Below are positions 34,817 through 41,615 of a stretch of 58,438 bases of DNA, in pieces. Under the pieces are notes generated by a model. That model made no database searches and was not told the origin of the DNA. It worked only from the letters and a program-made list of their open reading frames with translations. The stretch's first letter is position 1; every line of letters starts with the position of its first letter. This stretch comes from Bacteroidales bacterium (GTDB lineage: Bacteria; Bacteroidota; Bacteroidia; Bacteroidales; Marinilabiliaceae). Where the stretch lies: positions 1-58,438 of the forward strand of contig JAFPZF010000028.1 of assembly GCA_017417385.1 (NCBI GenBank), written 5' to 3'. The position numbers and the translations under genes are program-made.

Positions 34817-35898
34817 TATATAGTCTCCATGTTGTATTCGACATCAGTCATAGGCTTGTTCAGAAGAACAGCCGCACGCTCTTTGGAAATTAGACCTTCT
34901 GCCATTGCTTTATATACCATTGCTTCAAGTCTCATTGAGTCTGTTTCCTTGAAACGACTCGTCCTAACAGCCTGCTTAAATAATAGCTTCGTGTTCTTCA
35001 AAATCGAAAACATCTTGTATCTGGCGTCGTTTATTATGTCGAGCTCATGTAGCTTGTAAACTATGGCTTCGATCGAGATGCCGTAATTTTGTTGGCAATT
35101 CTTCAACTCAGGAAGATGTATTTGTCGTTTCCCTTCAAACCAGTATCTAGCCACACTTTCTGGGAAGAGCATCTCGTTAGCGAAAGCGTTACAGAGTTTT
35201 TCTATATCTTTGGGAGTCAACTCTTCTCCAAATGAGTCATTGAATAGTAAATGTCCCAACTCATGCATCGCCGTAAGCCTCCGTCTCTCACACATTTCTA
35301 TTGACGGATTGAGAACTACAACTGAATAATAAGAATTGTCTTTCTTGATTACACCACTAACACCATCAAATCCAGCAGCTCCTTTCGTGAGAATCACCTT
35401 AATTCCCTTACTCTCGAGAAGTTCCTGGACGTTAAGAATAGGATTGTCGCCCAACCCCCATCTATCTCGAAGTAAGCGAGCCATACGTCTCATGTCATCG
35501 CTTGTGGACAAAGTTGACGCAGTTAGCGGCTCTAACACTATTGGCTTTAATCCCAAAATGGTTTCTACCTCTAAATACCTTTCGATGTCATCTTGAATTC
35601 CAACTTTCAATGACTCCAAATCCTTATTGCCAACCGAAGCTTTTTTGCGAAACGATATGTTTAAATCGTCGATGTTGAAGTCAAAAGGTCTTGCAAAGTA
35701 ATCTATATCCACTTTTAGAGCCTTTGCAAGAGACATCATTAACAGTCCGCTGGGCATACATTTGCCGGCCTCGTACTTAGAAATAGTCTGCTTGCTAACG
35801 TTGGGCTTCATGATACTGCATAGTTCGTCCATAGATAACTTAGCCCTCTTTCGGGCTAACTTAAGGCGCTTAGCGAATATGTCATTTATATTGTCCAT
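34816..35898 (-). CDS. XRE-ImmA/IrrE fusion regulator-protease
   Basis: 360 residues. An XRE helix-turn-helix occupies residues about 8-65 (RLKLARKRAKLSMDELCSIM, SKQTISKYEAGKCMPS). An ImmA/IrrE metalloprotease domain follows, with HELGH at 212-216 and the downstream zinc ligand candidate E242 in FANEML. By family such proteins bind DNA and cleave a repressor, or act as the antitoxin/regulator partner of PIN-type toxins. It is the first gene of a two-gene operon with its own -7 box. AT-richer than the chromosomal background. Confidence 0.9.
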   Translation of the reverse strand: MDNINDIFAKRLKLARKRAKLSMDELCSIMKPNVSKQTISKYEAGKCMPSGLLMMSLAKALKVDIDYFARPFDFNIDDLNISFRKKASVGNKDLESLKVGIQDDIERYLEVETILGLKPIVLEPLTASTLSTSDDMRRMARLLRDRWGLGDNPILNVQELLESKGIKVILTKGAAGFDGVSGVIKKDNSYYSVVVLNPSIEMCERRRLTAMHELGHLLFNDSFGEELTPKDIEKLCNAFANEMLFPESVARYWFEGKRQIHLPELKNCQQNYGISIEAIVYKLHELDIINDARYKMFSILKNTKLLFKQAVRTSRFKETDSMRLEAMVYKAMAEGLISKERAAVLLNKPMTDVEYNMETI

Positions 35899-35916
35899 AT
35901 CTGAATTTTATAGGCG

Positions 35917-35924
35917 CAAATGTA
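35917..35924 (-). promoter_or_regulatory. -7 box TACATTTG of the XRE-ImmA operon
   Basis: Exact TAnnTTTG match on the minus strand, 18 bp before the ATG at 35898. Confidence 0.6.
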
Positions 35925-36223
35925 GAATTAATTTTCGAATTACGTACAACAAAATGCGACAAAATTTATATATAGTCCATTTTTGTAACCTTAACAATCG
36001 CTTCAAGAGCTGCATTCTTGAATGCAGTCACCACCATCTTTTGTTATGATACGATCAAATGGTTGACTTCATAGACAACCTTTCAGTGGTATGACAGTAC
36101 GACGAGTCGAAAGAAACGGGTGGAACGAGCATGATTTTTGGGGATGTGGGTCGAAATGAGGCAGATTAGTTGAAATAAAAGGGGGATTGGCAGAAAAGAT
36201 TTTCGCAGGAGCGGGGGAAGGGG
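35925..36223. other. Right border of the island, no gene seen
   Basis: 299 bp. Contains a perfect hairpin CTGCATTC-TT-GAATGCAG at 36010-36027 without a T tract. Composition shifts from AT-rich to G-rich after about 36100, so the island edge is probably here. No recombinase or att repeat was found. Confidence 0.4.
36010..36027. repeat. Perfect hairpin at the island border
   Basis: Eight-base-pair stem CTGCATTC / GAATGCAG with a two-base loop; no T tract on either side. Confidence 0.5.
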
Positions 36224-36231
36224 TACATTTG
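36224..36231 (+). promoter_or_regulatory. -7 box TACATTTG of a candidate small RNA
   Basis: Exact TAnnTTTG match with TTTTCG upstream near the -33 position. About 120 bp downstream is a terminator, and the cyclophilin gene has a separate box at 36394. Confidence 0.5.
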
Positions 36232-36237
36232 CGTCAG

Positions 36238-36377
36238 AAACATCAATCTTTCATGTGTGTTTGTAGCCGGGAGGTGAAGCACAGTCGGTCAACGGGCTGG
36301 CTCTTTGGTTAAAGGAATAGAGTTTTCTCAGAGTGTTTGTGCTGCCGGTGCAGAGGTACCGGTGGCATTTTTTCGTA
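36238..36377 (+). ncRNA. Candidate structured small RNA upstream of the cyclophilin gene
   Basis: About 140 nt bounded by a -7 box and a hairpin with a T run. There is no ATG-initiated ORF of note. Internal pairing is possible between AGCC and GGCT around 36268-36303, and CTTTGGTTAAAGG near 36303-36315 can form a small stem. Size and isolation resemble housekeeping RNAs such as 6S, but I cannot assign a family from sequence. Alternatively it is a long attenuator leader for the cyclophilin gene. Confidence 0.45.
36343..36377 (+). terminator. Terminator-like hairpin before the cyclophilin promoter
   Basis: Imperfect stem TGCCGGT...ACCGGTGGCA followed by a run of six T residues at about 36368-36373. 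Confidence 0.65.
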
Positions 36378-36393
36378 TATGGGGGGAAATGAG

Positions 36394-36401
36394 TACCTTT
36401 A
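36394..36401 (+). promoter_or_regulatory. -7 box TACCTTTA before the cyclophilin gene
   Basis: One mismatch from TAnnTTTG, 20 bp before the ATG at 36422. Confidence 0.5.
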
Positions 36402-36421
36402 CGAGCGTAAAAGCAAACGAC

Positions 36422-37150
36422 ATGAGAGTAAAGATACAGACAACGATGGGCGACGTAGTGGTGCGCCTATATGACGAGACTCCGAAACACAGGGACAACT
36501 TCGTGAAGCTCGTGAAGGAAGGGTATTATGACGGGACGTTGTTCCACAGAGTCATAAAGGACTTCATGATACAGGGTGGCGACCCCGAGTCGAGGGGAGC
36601 GGCGAAGGGCAAGATGCTCGGGACGGGCGGACCGGGCTACACAGTTGAAGCAGAGATACAGGAGGGGATATACCACAAGAGGGGTGCGCTGGCGGCGGCG
36701 CGTCAGGGAGACGAGGTCAATCCCGAGCGCAGGAGCAGTGGGTCGCAGTTCTACATAGTATGGGGGCAGGTGTATAACCAGCAGCAGATGAAGCAGTACG
36801 CCAAGCAGATGAGGATGCAGAAGGTGCAGGACGCCTTCAACCAGATGGCGAGTGAGCGCAGGGCGGAGATCATGCAGATGAGGCGGAACAGAGACATGGC
36901 GGGACTGCAGGCCTTGCAGGATCAGCTCGTAGCAGAGGCGGAGAAGAGAGTAGGGCCGGAGGGCATGAGCGAGGAGCAGATGAAGATATACACCACGGTA
37001 GGTGGGACTCCGCATCTCGACGGGCAGTATACAGTCTTCGGCGAGGTCGAGGAGGGGCTCGACATAGTAGAGAAGATACAGGGGACGACGACCGGAAGGG
37101 GTGATAGGCCGGTGGATGATATTGATATGAAGATGGTAGTATTGGAGTAG
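36422..37150 (+). CDS. Cyclophilin-type peptidyl-prolyl cis-trans isomerase
   Basis: 242 residues from the ATG at 36422, placed by the promoter and the conserved opening MRVKIQTTMGDVVVRLYDET. Cyclophilin motifs: FHRVIKDFMIQGGDP, then GSQFYIVWGQ, and C-terminal DGQYTVFGEVEEGLDIVEKI. It catalyses proline cis-trans isomerisation during folding. An insertion of about 60 residues (QQMKQYAKQMRMQKVQDAFN..., rich in Met, Gln, Arg) splits the domain, as in many Bacteroidota cyclophilins. No signal peptide is visible, so it is probably cytoplasmic. Confidence 0.93.
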   Translation: MRVKIQTTMGDVVVRLYDETPKHRDNFVKLVKEGYYDGTLFHRVIKDFMIQGGDPESRGAAKGKMLGTGGPGYTVEAEIQEGIYHKRGALAAARQGDEVNPERRSSGSQFYIVWGQVYNQQQMKQYAKQMRMQKVQDAFNQMASERRAEIMQMRRNRDMAGLQALQDQLVAEAEKRVGPEGMSEEQMKIYTTVGGTPHLDGQYTVFGEVEEGLDIVEKIQGTTTGRGDRPVDDIDMKMVVLE

Positions 37151-37177
37151 AATTAAGATAGAAATAAAGATAGGATG

Positions 37178-37212
37178 GGGCTCGGCAGTGGCGGTAGGTC
37201 ATTGTCGAGCCC
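37178..37212 (+). terminator. Hairpin after the cyclophilin gene
   Basis: Stem GGGCTCG / CGAGCCC with a 21-base loop, 27 bp after the stop. A close copy of hairpin and flanks is at 39551-39585, part of an intergenic duplication. Confidence 0.5.
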
Positions 37213-37487
37213 TGATTGTATGTAGATAGGGGGAGGTAGGCTTGAGGAAAGAAGGGAGAGAAGGCTATATCAGTGCTTATACAAGTCTAACCCAATTCAA
37301 TTAGCAGTTGGGAGGGTGGGAAGGCTGTCCGAAAACTCGTTTTCTAGAAGAATCGACTTTCAAAGAAGGGGGAAAGAAGAAGGAAAATTTGAGGAAGGAC
37401 AATAAAACTATAGAGTCGGCGTTGATAGGGAAAGACAACAGGGAACTTCTATAAATAGCTTTTTCTTCGTTGGCGATGCCTTCATTC

Positions 37488-37532
37488 CTCACGCTCGGCA
37501 ATTTGTGCAAGCACATTGCTCTCGCTTAATCG
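37488..37532. repeat. Covarying hairpin unit a
   Basis: Frame CTCACGCTCGGCAAT...ATTGCTCTCGCTTAATCG around the arms TGTGC-AA-GCACA. The arm sequence differs from other units but pairing is kept. Confidence 0.75.
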
Positions 37533-37620
37533 GAATGTTGCACTCAACTTTGAAATCCTCATGTAGCTTCAGTACACTCCGGTGTTCAAAGTCTCGTGCG
37601 CCTTGGCTTCGCCTCATGTG

Positions 37621-37666
37621 CTCACGCTCGGCAATTAGAGCAAGCTCTATTGCCCTCGCTTAATCG
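37621..37666. repeat. Covarying hairpin unit b
   Basis: Same frame, arms TAGAGC-AA-GCTCTA. Just upstream is GGC-TTC-GCC, a small companion hairpin. Confidence 0.75.
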
Positions 37667-37716
37667 CACAAGTGAAAAATCTAATTTCTAGAACTCCCCT
37701 AAAACATAATAATGAA

Positions 37717-39138
37717 ATGACAATGAAGAGAGTAATCTTAGGGGTGGTGGTAGTGGTAGGTTTCATAGTGGGGATGGTCTTCTGGAACGAGAGGAAGGAG
37801 CCGGGGTACTACTTGGAGCTTGGGAAGGCAGCGTACGAGGCGGGCAAGTATCAGGAGGCGACAGAGTATCTCTATAAGGAGCTGGACGTCGACTACACGA
37901 ATGGTGAGGCTCACTATTACTTGACGTTGACATATTACTTTACAGGGGAATACCATAAGGCTATGGTTCAGGCGGGTGAGGTAATCAATTTCAGTGGAAA
38001 CAGGAAGATGGTTGCGTTGGGCTACGATCTTCGCGGCATGTCATACTACAAGAAAGGAGACTATGAGAAAGCTAAGAGAGACTTTGAGAAAGTGATAGAA
38101 CTGGACTCGACGAACATAGGAGCACATTGGTGTAAGGCTATGGCGCAATACGATATGGGAGAGGTAGAGGAGGCGCTGACAGAGGTGGAATATACCAAGC
38201 AGTATTGGCATGCTTATATAGTAACAAAGTTTCGGGGAGAGTGCCTATGGAAATTAGGGAGACTGGCGGAGGCGATGGACGACGCCATATATTGCATCGG
38301 GGGAGAAGAGGATGGCTATGAATACGGAATGGAGTTGATGAAGGCAATAGCGGACACTGACTACAGATTTGTAGTGAGCAAGATACGGGCGAAGCAGGAT
38401 GAGAATCCGAGCAATCTGACCTGGTTCGCAGTAGAGGCAGAGCTGCAGAAGAGGCTTGGTAGATATGAAGAGAGTGTAGCTAGCTGCGACAAGGCCATAG
38501 CGGTGGATTCGACAGATTATCTTGGTTATTTCATTCGTTCGGAGGCCAACACGGCTCTTGGGAGGAAAGAGGCGGCGATAGCAGATGTAGACAAGATAAT
38601 TCAGATATTTGAGGGATGTAGTGAGGTCTATTGCGTCTATTACCAGAGGGCGGTAATCAAAGTATATAACGGGATGGATGCAGAGGCACTGAAAGATTTG
38701 GATATGGTCGTTGACTCGATGCTGTATGAAGAGGAGGTCAGCCTGACGCGCGGGAACATCTATTGGCGGATGGGCGAGACGGAGAAGGCGAAGAAAGACT
38801 ATCAGCAGGTCGTCGAGGCTTATAAGTCCAACGAACTAATCAAGGGTGAGGGAGACAAGATCAGCCTGATCGTGGCCTATTACAGACTCGGGGAGACAGA
38901 GAAGGCGATGAAGACACTGGCAGAGGTAGAGCAAAAGGGGAGTGAGGAGTATAGATTAGCGTGCATATATTCGATGCTCGGGGACGTGGAGAAGTCGATA
39001 AAGCACCTGAGGACGAGCATAGAAAGAGGGGGTAAAACTTCTTGGCTCCTACGTAGAGACCCGGAACTCGAGAATGTCAGGAGGTCCCCGGAGTTTGAGA
39101 AGATGATGGGGGAGTGCATGGGGAAGGCGGAGAGATGA
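37717..39138 (+). CDS. TPR protein with N-terminal membrane anchor (TPR paralogue 1)
   Basis: 473 residues from the ATG at 37717 (MTMKRV; the ATG at 37723 is an alternative). One N-terminal hydrophobic segment (VILGVVVVVGFIVGMVFW) anchors it, with TPR motifs thereafter (YEAGKYQEATEYLYKELDVD, YYKKGDYEKAKRDFEKVIEL, ALGRKEAAIADVDKII). It is clearly paralogous to the TPR gene at 41616: both carry GRLAEAMDDAI and KAIADT at equivalent points and end with a segment of the form ACIYSMLGD.EK....LR.SIE. It lacks the C-terminal protease domain of that paralogue. Probably an inner-membrane-anchored periplasmic scaffold. Confidence 0.78.
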   Translation: MTMKRVILGVVVVVGFIVGMVFWNERKEPGYYLELGKAAYEAGKYQEATEYLYKELDVDYTNGEAHYYLTLTYYFTGEYHKAMVQAGEVINFSGNRKMVALGYDLRGMSYYKKGDYEKAKRDFEKVIELDSTNIGAHWCKAMAQYDMGEVEEALTEVEYTKQYWHAYIVTKFRGECLWKLGRLAEAMDDAIYCIGGEEDGYEYGMELMKAIADTDYRFVVSKIRAKQDENPSNLTWFAVEAELQKRLGRYEESVASCDKAIAVDSTDYLGYFIRSEANTALGRKEAAIADVDKIIQIFEGCSEVYCVYYQRAVIKVYNGMDAEALKDLDMVVDSMLYEEEVSLTRGNIYWRMGETEKAKKDYQQVVEAYKSNELIKGEGDKISLIVAYYRLGETEKAMKTLAEVEQKGSEEYRLACIYSMLGDVEKSIKHLRTSIERGGKTSWLLRRDPELENVRRSPEFEKMMGECMGKAER

Positions 39139-39208
39139 GGCGGAGAGAATGATGGTGGCTATATCAAGGCTAAACCAAAGGGGCTATTTTGAGGAATAGA
39201 CAAGCGCA

Positions 39209-39280
39209 TTGACTTCGTCGACCTTTCTCACGTTAGCTTCGCTGACTTTTCTCACGTTGACTTCGTCGACTTTTCTCACG
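39209..39280. repeat. Three tandem 24-bp units with small hairpins
   Basis: Units of the form TTGACTTCGTCGAC.TTTCTCACG. Each has a three-base stem around TTC: GAC-TTC-GTC, AGC-TTC-GCT, GAC-TTC-GTC. The change in unit 2 is compensatory. The third unit runs directly into hairpin unit c. Confidence 0.75.
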
Positions 39281-39321
39281 CTCGGCAGAGTGAACAAGTT
39301 CCCTCTGCTCTCGCTTAATCG
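39275..39321. repeat. Covarying hairpin unit c
   Basis: Frame CTCACGCTCGGCAGA...TCTGCTCTCGCTTAATCG; the outer stem is changed to GCAGA/TCTGC with pairing kept, and the inner arms GAAC-AA-GTTC still pair. Confidence 0.7.
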
Positions 39322-39325
39322 AAAA

Positions 39326-39367
39326 GTTCGGCAATTGGAGCAAGCTCGTTCTGCTCTCGCTTAATCG
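39326..39367. repeat. Covarying hairpin unit d (partly degraded)
   Basis: Frame GTTCGGCAAT...CTGCTCTCGCTTAATCG with arms GGAGC-AA-GCTC; the outer pairs are partly lost. Confidence 0.65.
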
Positions 39368-39371
39368 AAAA

Positions 39372-39415
39372 GTTCGGCAATTTGCAAGCGCGCTTGCATT
39401 GCACTCGCTTAATCG
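39372..39415. repeat. Covarying hairpin unit e
   Basis: Frame GTTCGGCAAT...ATTGCACTCGCTTAATCG with a different, fully palindromic core TGCAAGCGCGCTTGCA. Confidence 0.75.
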
Positions 39416-39468
39416 AAAGGGTGCAAATGCTCATACTCAATGGAGCCGCATTAGCTTCGCTGACCGTT

Positions 39469-39514
39469 CTCCCGCTCGGCAATAGGAGCAAGCTCCATTG
39501 CACTCGCTTAATCG
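39469..39514. repeat. Covarying hairpin unit f
   Basis: Frame CTCCCGCTCGGCAAT...ATTGCACTCGCTTAATCG with arms GGAGC-AA-GCTCC. A companion AGC-TTC-GCT hairpin lies just upstream near 39452. Confidence 0.75.
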
Positions 39515-39550
39515 AAAGGGTGCAAATGCAGCTCAACGGTGATAGGGCTG

Positions 39551-39585
39551 GGGCTCGGCGGTGGCGAAAGGACATTGTCGAGCCT
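39551..39585. repeat. Copy of the hairpin found after the cyclophilin gene
   Basis: Stem GGGCTCG / CGAGCCT with flanks matching 37178-37212. No gene stop is adjacent here, which suggests duplication of the intergenic block. Confidence 0.65.
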
Positions 39586-39683
39586 TGGTTGTCGGTAGGT
39601 AGGTTAGATAGGCGGGATGGTAAAGTAAATGAGGGAGGAAGGGCAATAAAACAAGAGAATCGACGTTGATAGGGAAAGAAACA

Positions 39684-39875
39684 GGGAACCTCTATAAATT
39701 GCTTTTTCTGCGTTGGCGATGCCTTCATTCCTCACGCTCGGAAATTGGAGCAAGCTCCATTTCTCTCGCTTAATCGGAATGTTACGCTCACTTTTGAAAT
39801 CCTCATGTAGCTTCAGTACACTCCGGTGTTCAAAAGTTAGCAAGCCTTGAAAAATCTAATTTCTAGAGCTCCCCT
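39684..39875. repeat. MITE-like element copy 2
   Basis: Left end GGGAACCTCTATAAAT and right end ATTTCTAGAGCTCCCC, interior homologous to 37441-37700 but with one hairpin unit instead of two. Confidence 0.6.
39731..39776. repeat. Covarying hairpin unit g
   Basis: Frame CTCACGCTCGGAAAT...ATTTCTCTCGCTTAATCG with arms TGGAGC-AA-GCTCCA. The outer stem is changed from GCAAT/ATTGC to GAAAT/ATTTC, a compensatory pair change. Confidence 0.78.
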
Positions 39876-39890
39876 AAAATTATTAAGGAT

Positions 39891-41561
39891 ATGGAAAGAG
39901 AAAAGAGAGGAAGGCGCGGAAGGGCGTTGATGAGCGGAGCGGGCAGGCGGTGTCTGCCTATCGTGGTGGGGTTGGCGTGCTCGGTAGCGAGCGTGGCTCA
40001 ATACGAGACGTCTTATGAGTTCATGATGGCTCAGGAGGCAGTGGCACAGGGAAATAATAGCGAGGCGTACGACTTGCTGATCAAGGAGCTGGAGAAGCAT
40101 CCCGACAATGCGGCGGCGCACAATTGGCTCGGCTATCTATATATTCAGGCGGGGCAGTACGAGGATGCGGCTGACGTTTTAGAAAAGAGCCTCAAGATCA
40201 AGGCGACAGGACAAACGGCAGTATATGCACATAAAAGTCTTTCGGAGCTGATGCAGCAGATAGGCAAGGAGGACTTGGCGTTGGCGCATCTGGACAAGGC
40301 GGTGAAGGCAGAGCCGGGTGCATATAGCTTAGCCTATCGGGCACTTTATTGGCTTGACAAGAAGGAGTATGACAAGGCGGAGAAGGACATACAGGAGGCA
40401 CTGAAGAAGGACGGAGCGTCCAAGACTGCCTTGTTGAGCAGGCTCAGTGAAATCAAGCGTAGCCGAGGGGACTATGACGGAGCGGTGGTGGCGGCACGAA
40501 AAGCCATGGAGAGCCAGACCGAGCCGAGCATAGACCCGTACGTGCAGCTGTTCAAAGCGCAGGTCGGTAAGGCAGACTGGACAGGGGCGGCGGAGACGTT
40601 CGTCAAAACAGCAGCGGACGTCAGATCGGAGGCGTGGCGAGTGATTGTTGACGCCCTCACGTCGGTGCCAGTCGGACAGGCTGACCAGGTGCTCGAGGTC
40701 CTCGACAGGCGGATAGCAGAGCTCAAGAGAGACGAGAAGAAGAACGAGGACGAGATAGACATCCTCAACTGGGCAGCCAGTGGACTTGCGATGACGGACG
40801 GACAGTATGAGCGGCAGATCGAGTATATGGGGCAGACGAGGGAAGCAGATTGGGACACTTACGCAAAAGCGTATCTCGCACTGCATGACGTAGCGAAGGC
40901 AGAGGAGAAGCTTCGCGAGGCGATAGCAGAAGAGGCAGACGCCAAGACAGTCAGAGACACCAGAATATTCATAGCGAAGGAGAAGGAAGACTATGAGGAG
41001 GCCGTCAGACTGCAGGAGGAGGAGATAGAGGACAACCTCCTCAAAGCAGATAAGTACGTCGAGATGGCGAGGCTGTGCATGATAGTTGACGGAGGGGACT
41101 GCAGGCGAGCCAGGGAGTATAACGACAAAGCACTAATGCTGAGTCGTGAAGACCTCTCGGCGAACATGCAGGACGCATTGCTGAAGCACCTCGGTGGCGA
41201 GGAGGCGGAGGCGAAGAAGGCGGCGGAGAAAGTCCTTGGACTATTGGGCAATTATGCCAGCATCGATAGAGTCTGCGCATACGCCTTGTTGGGCGACAAG
41301 AAGAAAGTCGGGGAGGAGTCGGTGAGGCTCGTCGGGGACTGCGTGTATAAGATTACACTACGCGAGAGCTACGTCAGGATGGCGGAGATGTATGCAATGA
41401 TGGGAGACAGGAGGAAGATGGAGGAGAGCCTCGGGAAGGCCGTAGAGGAAGGGTATAGCGCTGCGAGGTATCTCGAGACGTCGCCTTACATGAAGGAGTA
41501 CAGGGGGAGCAAGGAGTTTAAGGAGATAGTAAGGAAGGCCGCAAATAACAAAAAACAATAA
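39891..41561 (+). CDS. Secreted TPR protein (TPR gene 2)
   Basis: 556 residues. A basic N-terminus and signal peptide (CLPIVVGLACSVASVAQ) precede tandem TPRs from about residue 50 (NNSEAYDLLIKELEKHPDNA, GQYEDAADVLEKSLKI, EDLALAHLDKAVKAEPGAYS, EYDKAEKDIQEALKK) to the end. The final segment (MGDRRKMEESLGKAVEEGYS...YRGSKEFKEIVRKA) resembles the tail of many Bacteroidota TPR proteins. The ATG at 39930 is an alternative start. It lies between two other TPR genes with a short palindrome after its stop; probably a periplasmic scaffold. Confidence 0.82.
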   Translation: MEREKRGRRGRALMSGAGRRCLPIVVGLACSVASVAQYETSYEFMMAQEAVAQGNNSEAYDLLIKELEKHPDNAAAHNWLGYLYIQAGQYEDAADVLEKSLKIKATGQTAVYAHKSLSELMQQIGKEDLALAHLDKAVKAEPGAYSLAYRALYWLDKKEYDKAEKDIQEALKKDGASKTALLSRLSEIKRSRGDYDGAVVAARKAMESQTEPSIDPYVQLFKAQVGKADWTGAAETFVKTAADVRSEAWRVIVDALTSVPVGQADQVLEVLDRRIAELKRDEKKNEDEIDILNWAASGLAMTDGQYERQIEYMGQTREADWDTYAKAYLALHDVAKAEEKLREAIAEEADAKTVRDTRIFIAKEKEDYEEAVRLQEEEIEDNLLKADKYVEMARLCMIVDGGDCRRAREYNDKALMLSREDLSANMQDALLKHLGGEEAEAKKAAEKVLGLLGNYASIDRVCAYALLGDKKKVGEESVRLVGDCVYKITLRESYVRMAEMYAMMGDRRKMEESLGKAVEEGYSAARYLETSPYMKEYRGSKEFKEIVRKAANNKKQ

Positions 41562-41600
41562 GGGAAGTTCTTGAAAGAATCTAATTTCTAGAAGCCCTCT
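41561..41600. repeat. Short form of the GGGAA..TTCT palindromic element
   Basis: About 40 bp: AGGGAAGTTCTTGAAA at the left and TTTCTAGAAGCCCTCT at the right, the two ends of the MITE-like element brought together. It begins at the stop codon of TPR gene 2. Confidence 0.6.
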
Positions 41601-41615
41601 AAAAAGGATATAGAT

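Larger units (their letters stand above)
37441..37700. repeat. MITE-like element copy 1 with imperfect terminal inverted repeats
   Basis: The left end GGGAACTTCTATAAAT pairs as an imperfect inverted repeat with the right end ATTTCTAGAACTCCCC. The interior is shared with the element at 39684-39875 (GTTGGCGATGCCTTCATTCC..., CTCATGTAGCTTCAGTACAC). No transposase is encoded. Confidence 0.6.
37151..37716. other. Repeat-rich intergenic region upstream of TPR gene 1
   Basis: 566 bp holding, in order, the GGGCTCG hairpin, a purine-rich stretch, the ACAAGTCTAACCCA repeat (37281-37294), and an element with terminal inverted repeats (37441-37700) carrying two covarying hairpin units. Confidence 0.6.
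39139..39890. other. Repeat-packed intergenic region upstream of TPR gene 2
   Basis: 752 bp without a gene. Contents: three 24-bp tandem units (39209-39280), hairpin units c-f (39275-39514), a copy of the cyclophilin-terminator hairpin (39551-39585), and MITE-like element copy 2 (39684-39875) with hairpin unit g. Confidence 0.7.

Noticed and set aside
39275-39514. Possible CRISPR array (regularly spaced 40-47-bp units)
   Set aside because: Units are palindromic with variable stems and almost no spacers between them, spacing is irregular, and there is no cas gene.
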